Origin: an uncultured Rhodospirillaceae bacterium
GTDB lineage: Bacteria > Pseudomonadota > Alphaproteobacteria > Rhodospirillales > UBA2165
NCBI GenBank assembly: GCA_913041095.1
Contig: CAJWIB010000171.1
Coordinates: 1-6,311 of the forward strand
DNA length: 6,311 nt
Direction of reading: 5' to 3'
Shown here: positions 4,992 through 6,311 of the stretch, piece by piece
How the letters are laid out: the number at the start of each line of letters is the position of its first letter
Position numbering within the stretch: the stretch's first letter is position 1
Notes under the pieces: generated by a model
What the model was told of the DNA's origin: nothing
What the model saw: the letters and a program-made list of their open reading frames with translations, nothing else
Database searches by the model: none
Made by a program: the position numbers and the translations under genes

Positions 4992-6311
4992 TTATTCCTC
5001 GGGATGGAACCAATCATAAATTTTAACAGCCATTGCCCGACTGATACCATCAACTGATTCAAGATCTGTCAATCCAGCCCCGGCAACAGCACGGGCTGAG
5101 CCAAAGTGATGTAATAACGCCTTTTTCCGCATTCCGCCAACACCTTGAATTTCGTCCAAAGGAGACCGCTCTATCCGTTTACCACGGCGCGCCCGGTGGG
5201 TGCCAATCGCAAAGCGGTGAGCTTCATCCCTCAGCCGTTGAAGAAAGTACAGGACAGGATCGCGGCTGTCCAAGCTAAAGGGCTTTTTGTCAGGTAAAAA
5301 CAACCGCTCCCGGCCGGCGTTCCGGTCAGGCCCCTTGGCGATAGCAGCGACACCAACATCACTAATGCCAAGCTCTTCAAAGACTTCGAGTGCCACGCCA
5401 AGGTGCCCGGCGCCGCCATCAATTATGATAAAGTCTGGCCATTGGCCATCCTGGCGATCTGGATCTTCTTTAAGGGCGCGGGAAAATCGGCGGGTCAGTA
5501 CTTCCCGCATCATTGCGTAATCGTCACCGGCCTGTGCTTCTCCAGCTGCGGCATCCAGCAAGACGGTGTGAATATTAAATTTGCGATAGGCATTTTTGAT
5601 AAATCCTTCCGGACCGGAAACGATCATGCCACCAACTGCACTGGTGCCACCGGTATGGCTATTGTCGTAAACTTCAATTCGCTCCGGCGGGGCTTCCAAT
5701 TGAAAAGGCTCAACCAGCGCATCTAAAAGTTTTCGCTGCGAGGCACTTTCCGCCATACGGCGGCCAAGTGCCTTGCGTGCATTCTCCAACGCCAGGCCAA
5801 TGAGATTTTTCTTCTCGCCCCGGCTTGGCACTTCAACCCGGACTTTGCGCTCGGCCCGATTACTCAAGGCTTGGGTGAGAACCATCTTTTCCGGCACGGT
5901 TTCACTCAACAGCAGCAGTTTAGGCGGTACTTTGTTGGCATAAAACTGGCCGATAAAAGCCTCAAGAATTTGACCCGTATCGGCATCAGACGGATGGCTC
6001 GGATAATAGGCGCGATTGCCGTAATTACAGCTGGCGCGGAGAAAAAATACTTGGATACAGGTTTGACTACCGGCTTGATACAAACCAATGATATCCGCCT
6101 CATCAACTTGGGCGGCATGGATATCTTGATGTGCCTGAATAGAGGTCATAGCGTGTATTCTATCTCGGATTTCTGCCGCTTTTTCATACTCTTGAGCATC
6201 ACTGGCGGATTGCATATCAGCCGCCAGCTGCTTCTGAATAGCGACTGATTTTCCGGTTAAAAAGGCCCGCGCCTGATCGACCAGACCGAGATACTCCGGT
6301 TGGTCCATGAT
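4992..6311 (-). CDS. uvrC: excinuclease ABC subunit C (UvrC), C-terminal part, cut by window edge
   Basis: UvrC makes the 3' and 5' cuts around DNA damage marked by UvrA-UvrB. The frame is still open at the window edge, with an Ile codon before the first Met. That Met sits in the middle of the protein (full-length UvrC is about 600-650 residues), so it is not the start, and the N-terminal GIY-YIG nuclease lies outside. Counting from it, the window shows the UVR/UvrB-binding helix pair (about 23-58), then the RNase H-like endonuclease domain with DNSH (215-218), IIIDGG (294-299, Asp297) and RDEAHRFA (360-367, His364), the expected catalytic set for the 5' incision. A helix-hairpin-helix DNA-binding pair follows (about 383-436). 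IDGGAGHL replaces the common IDGGKGQL. It is the first gene seen in the string; its promoter lies outside. Confidence 0.98.
   Translation of the reverse strand: MMDQPEYLGLVDQARAFLTGKSVAIQKQLAADMQSASDAQEYEKAAEIRDRIHAMTSIQAHQDIHAAQVDEADIIGLYQAGSQTCIQVFFLRASCNYGNRAYYPSHPSDADTGQILEAFIGQFYANKVPPKLLLLSETVPEKMVLTQALSNRAERKVRVEVPSRGEKKNLIGLALENARKALGRRMAESASQRKLLDALVEPFQLEAPPERIEVYDNSHTGGTSAVGGMIVSGPEGFIKNAYRKFNIHTVLLDAAAGEAQAGDDYAMMREVLTRRFSRALKEDPDRQDGQWPDFIIIDGGAGHLGVALEVFEELGISDVGVAAIAKGPDRNAGRERLFLPDKKPFSLDSRDPVLYFLQRLRDEAHRFAIGTHRARRGKRIERSPLDEIQGVGGMRKKALLHHFGSARAVAGAGLTDLESVDGISRAMAVKIYDWFHPEE

Noticed and set aside
5871..6248. Plus-strand open frame of 125 codons opposite uvrC
   Set aside because: Antisense shadow of UvrC with no recognisable product.
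6306..6308. ATG at the right edge as the true start of a short UvrC-like protein
   Set aside because: The frame is open through the window edge, and this Met falls at the linker before the UVR domain of normal UvrC, so it is most likely internal.

Overview
The window most likely comes from an alphaproteobacterium, perhaps of the Rhodospirillales/Kordiimonadales type. This rests on the character of the UvrC and Mo-cofactor proteins and on the uvrC-pgsA-moaD-moaE gene order, which I recall as typical of that class. No 16S rRNA or other taxonomic marker is present, so the placement is an inference.

Right two thirds (about 1831-6311, all minus strand): one tightly packed gene string, read right to left as uvrC (5' end cut by the window edge), pgsA, mobB, moeA, moaD, moaE. 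The only real gap is 33 bp between uvrC and pgsA. After that, junctions are a 4-bp ATGA overlap, a 1-bp gap, a 3-bp gap and a 1-bp TAATG overlap, so the genes are probably co-transcribed and partly translationally coupled. UvrC makes the dual incisions of nucleotide-excision repair. PgsA makes the precursor of phosphatidylglycerol and cardiolipin. MoaD and MoaE form molybdopterin synthase, MoeA inserts molybdenum, and MobB is the GTP-binding adaptor for the guanine-dinucleotide form of the cofactor. moaA, moaC, mogA/moaB and mobA are not in the window.

Left third (1-1830): looser, more A+T-rich and different in character. It holds a 5'-truncated Sel1-repeat remnant (160-396) and a secreted M23/LytM-family protein (443-1432, plus strand). 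The M23 protein keeps the metal-binding residues but lacks the first His of the H-x-H motif, and over half of its arginines use AGA/AGG. Next is a roughly 400-bp non-coding stretch (1433-1830) between the convergent M23 and moaE genes. It contains a bulged hairpin, a 25-bp imperfect palindrome and a phased heptamer repeat (two triplets of CTNNGTG-like units at 9-bp spacing).

I see no convincing new multi-gene system. The items most worth a second look are the heptamer repeat, the altered active site of the M23 protein, and the mobB-moeA pair lying between pgsA and moaD. No tRNA, rRNA, CRISPR array, insertion sequence or clear intrinsic terminator was found.
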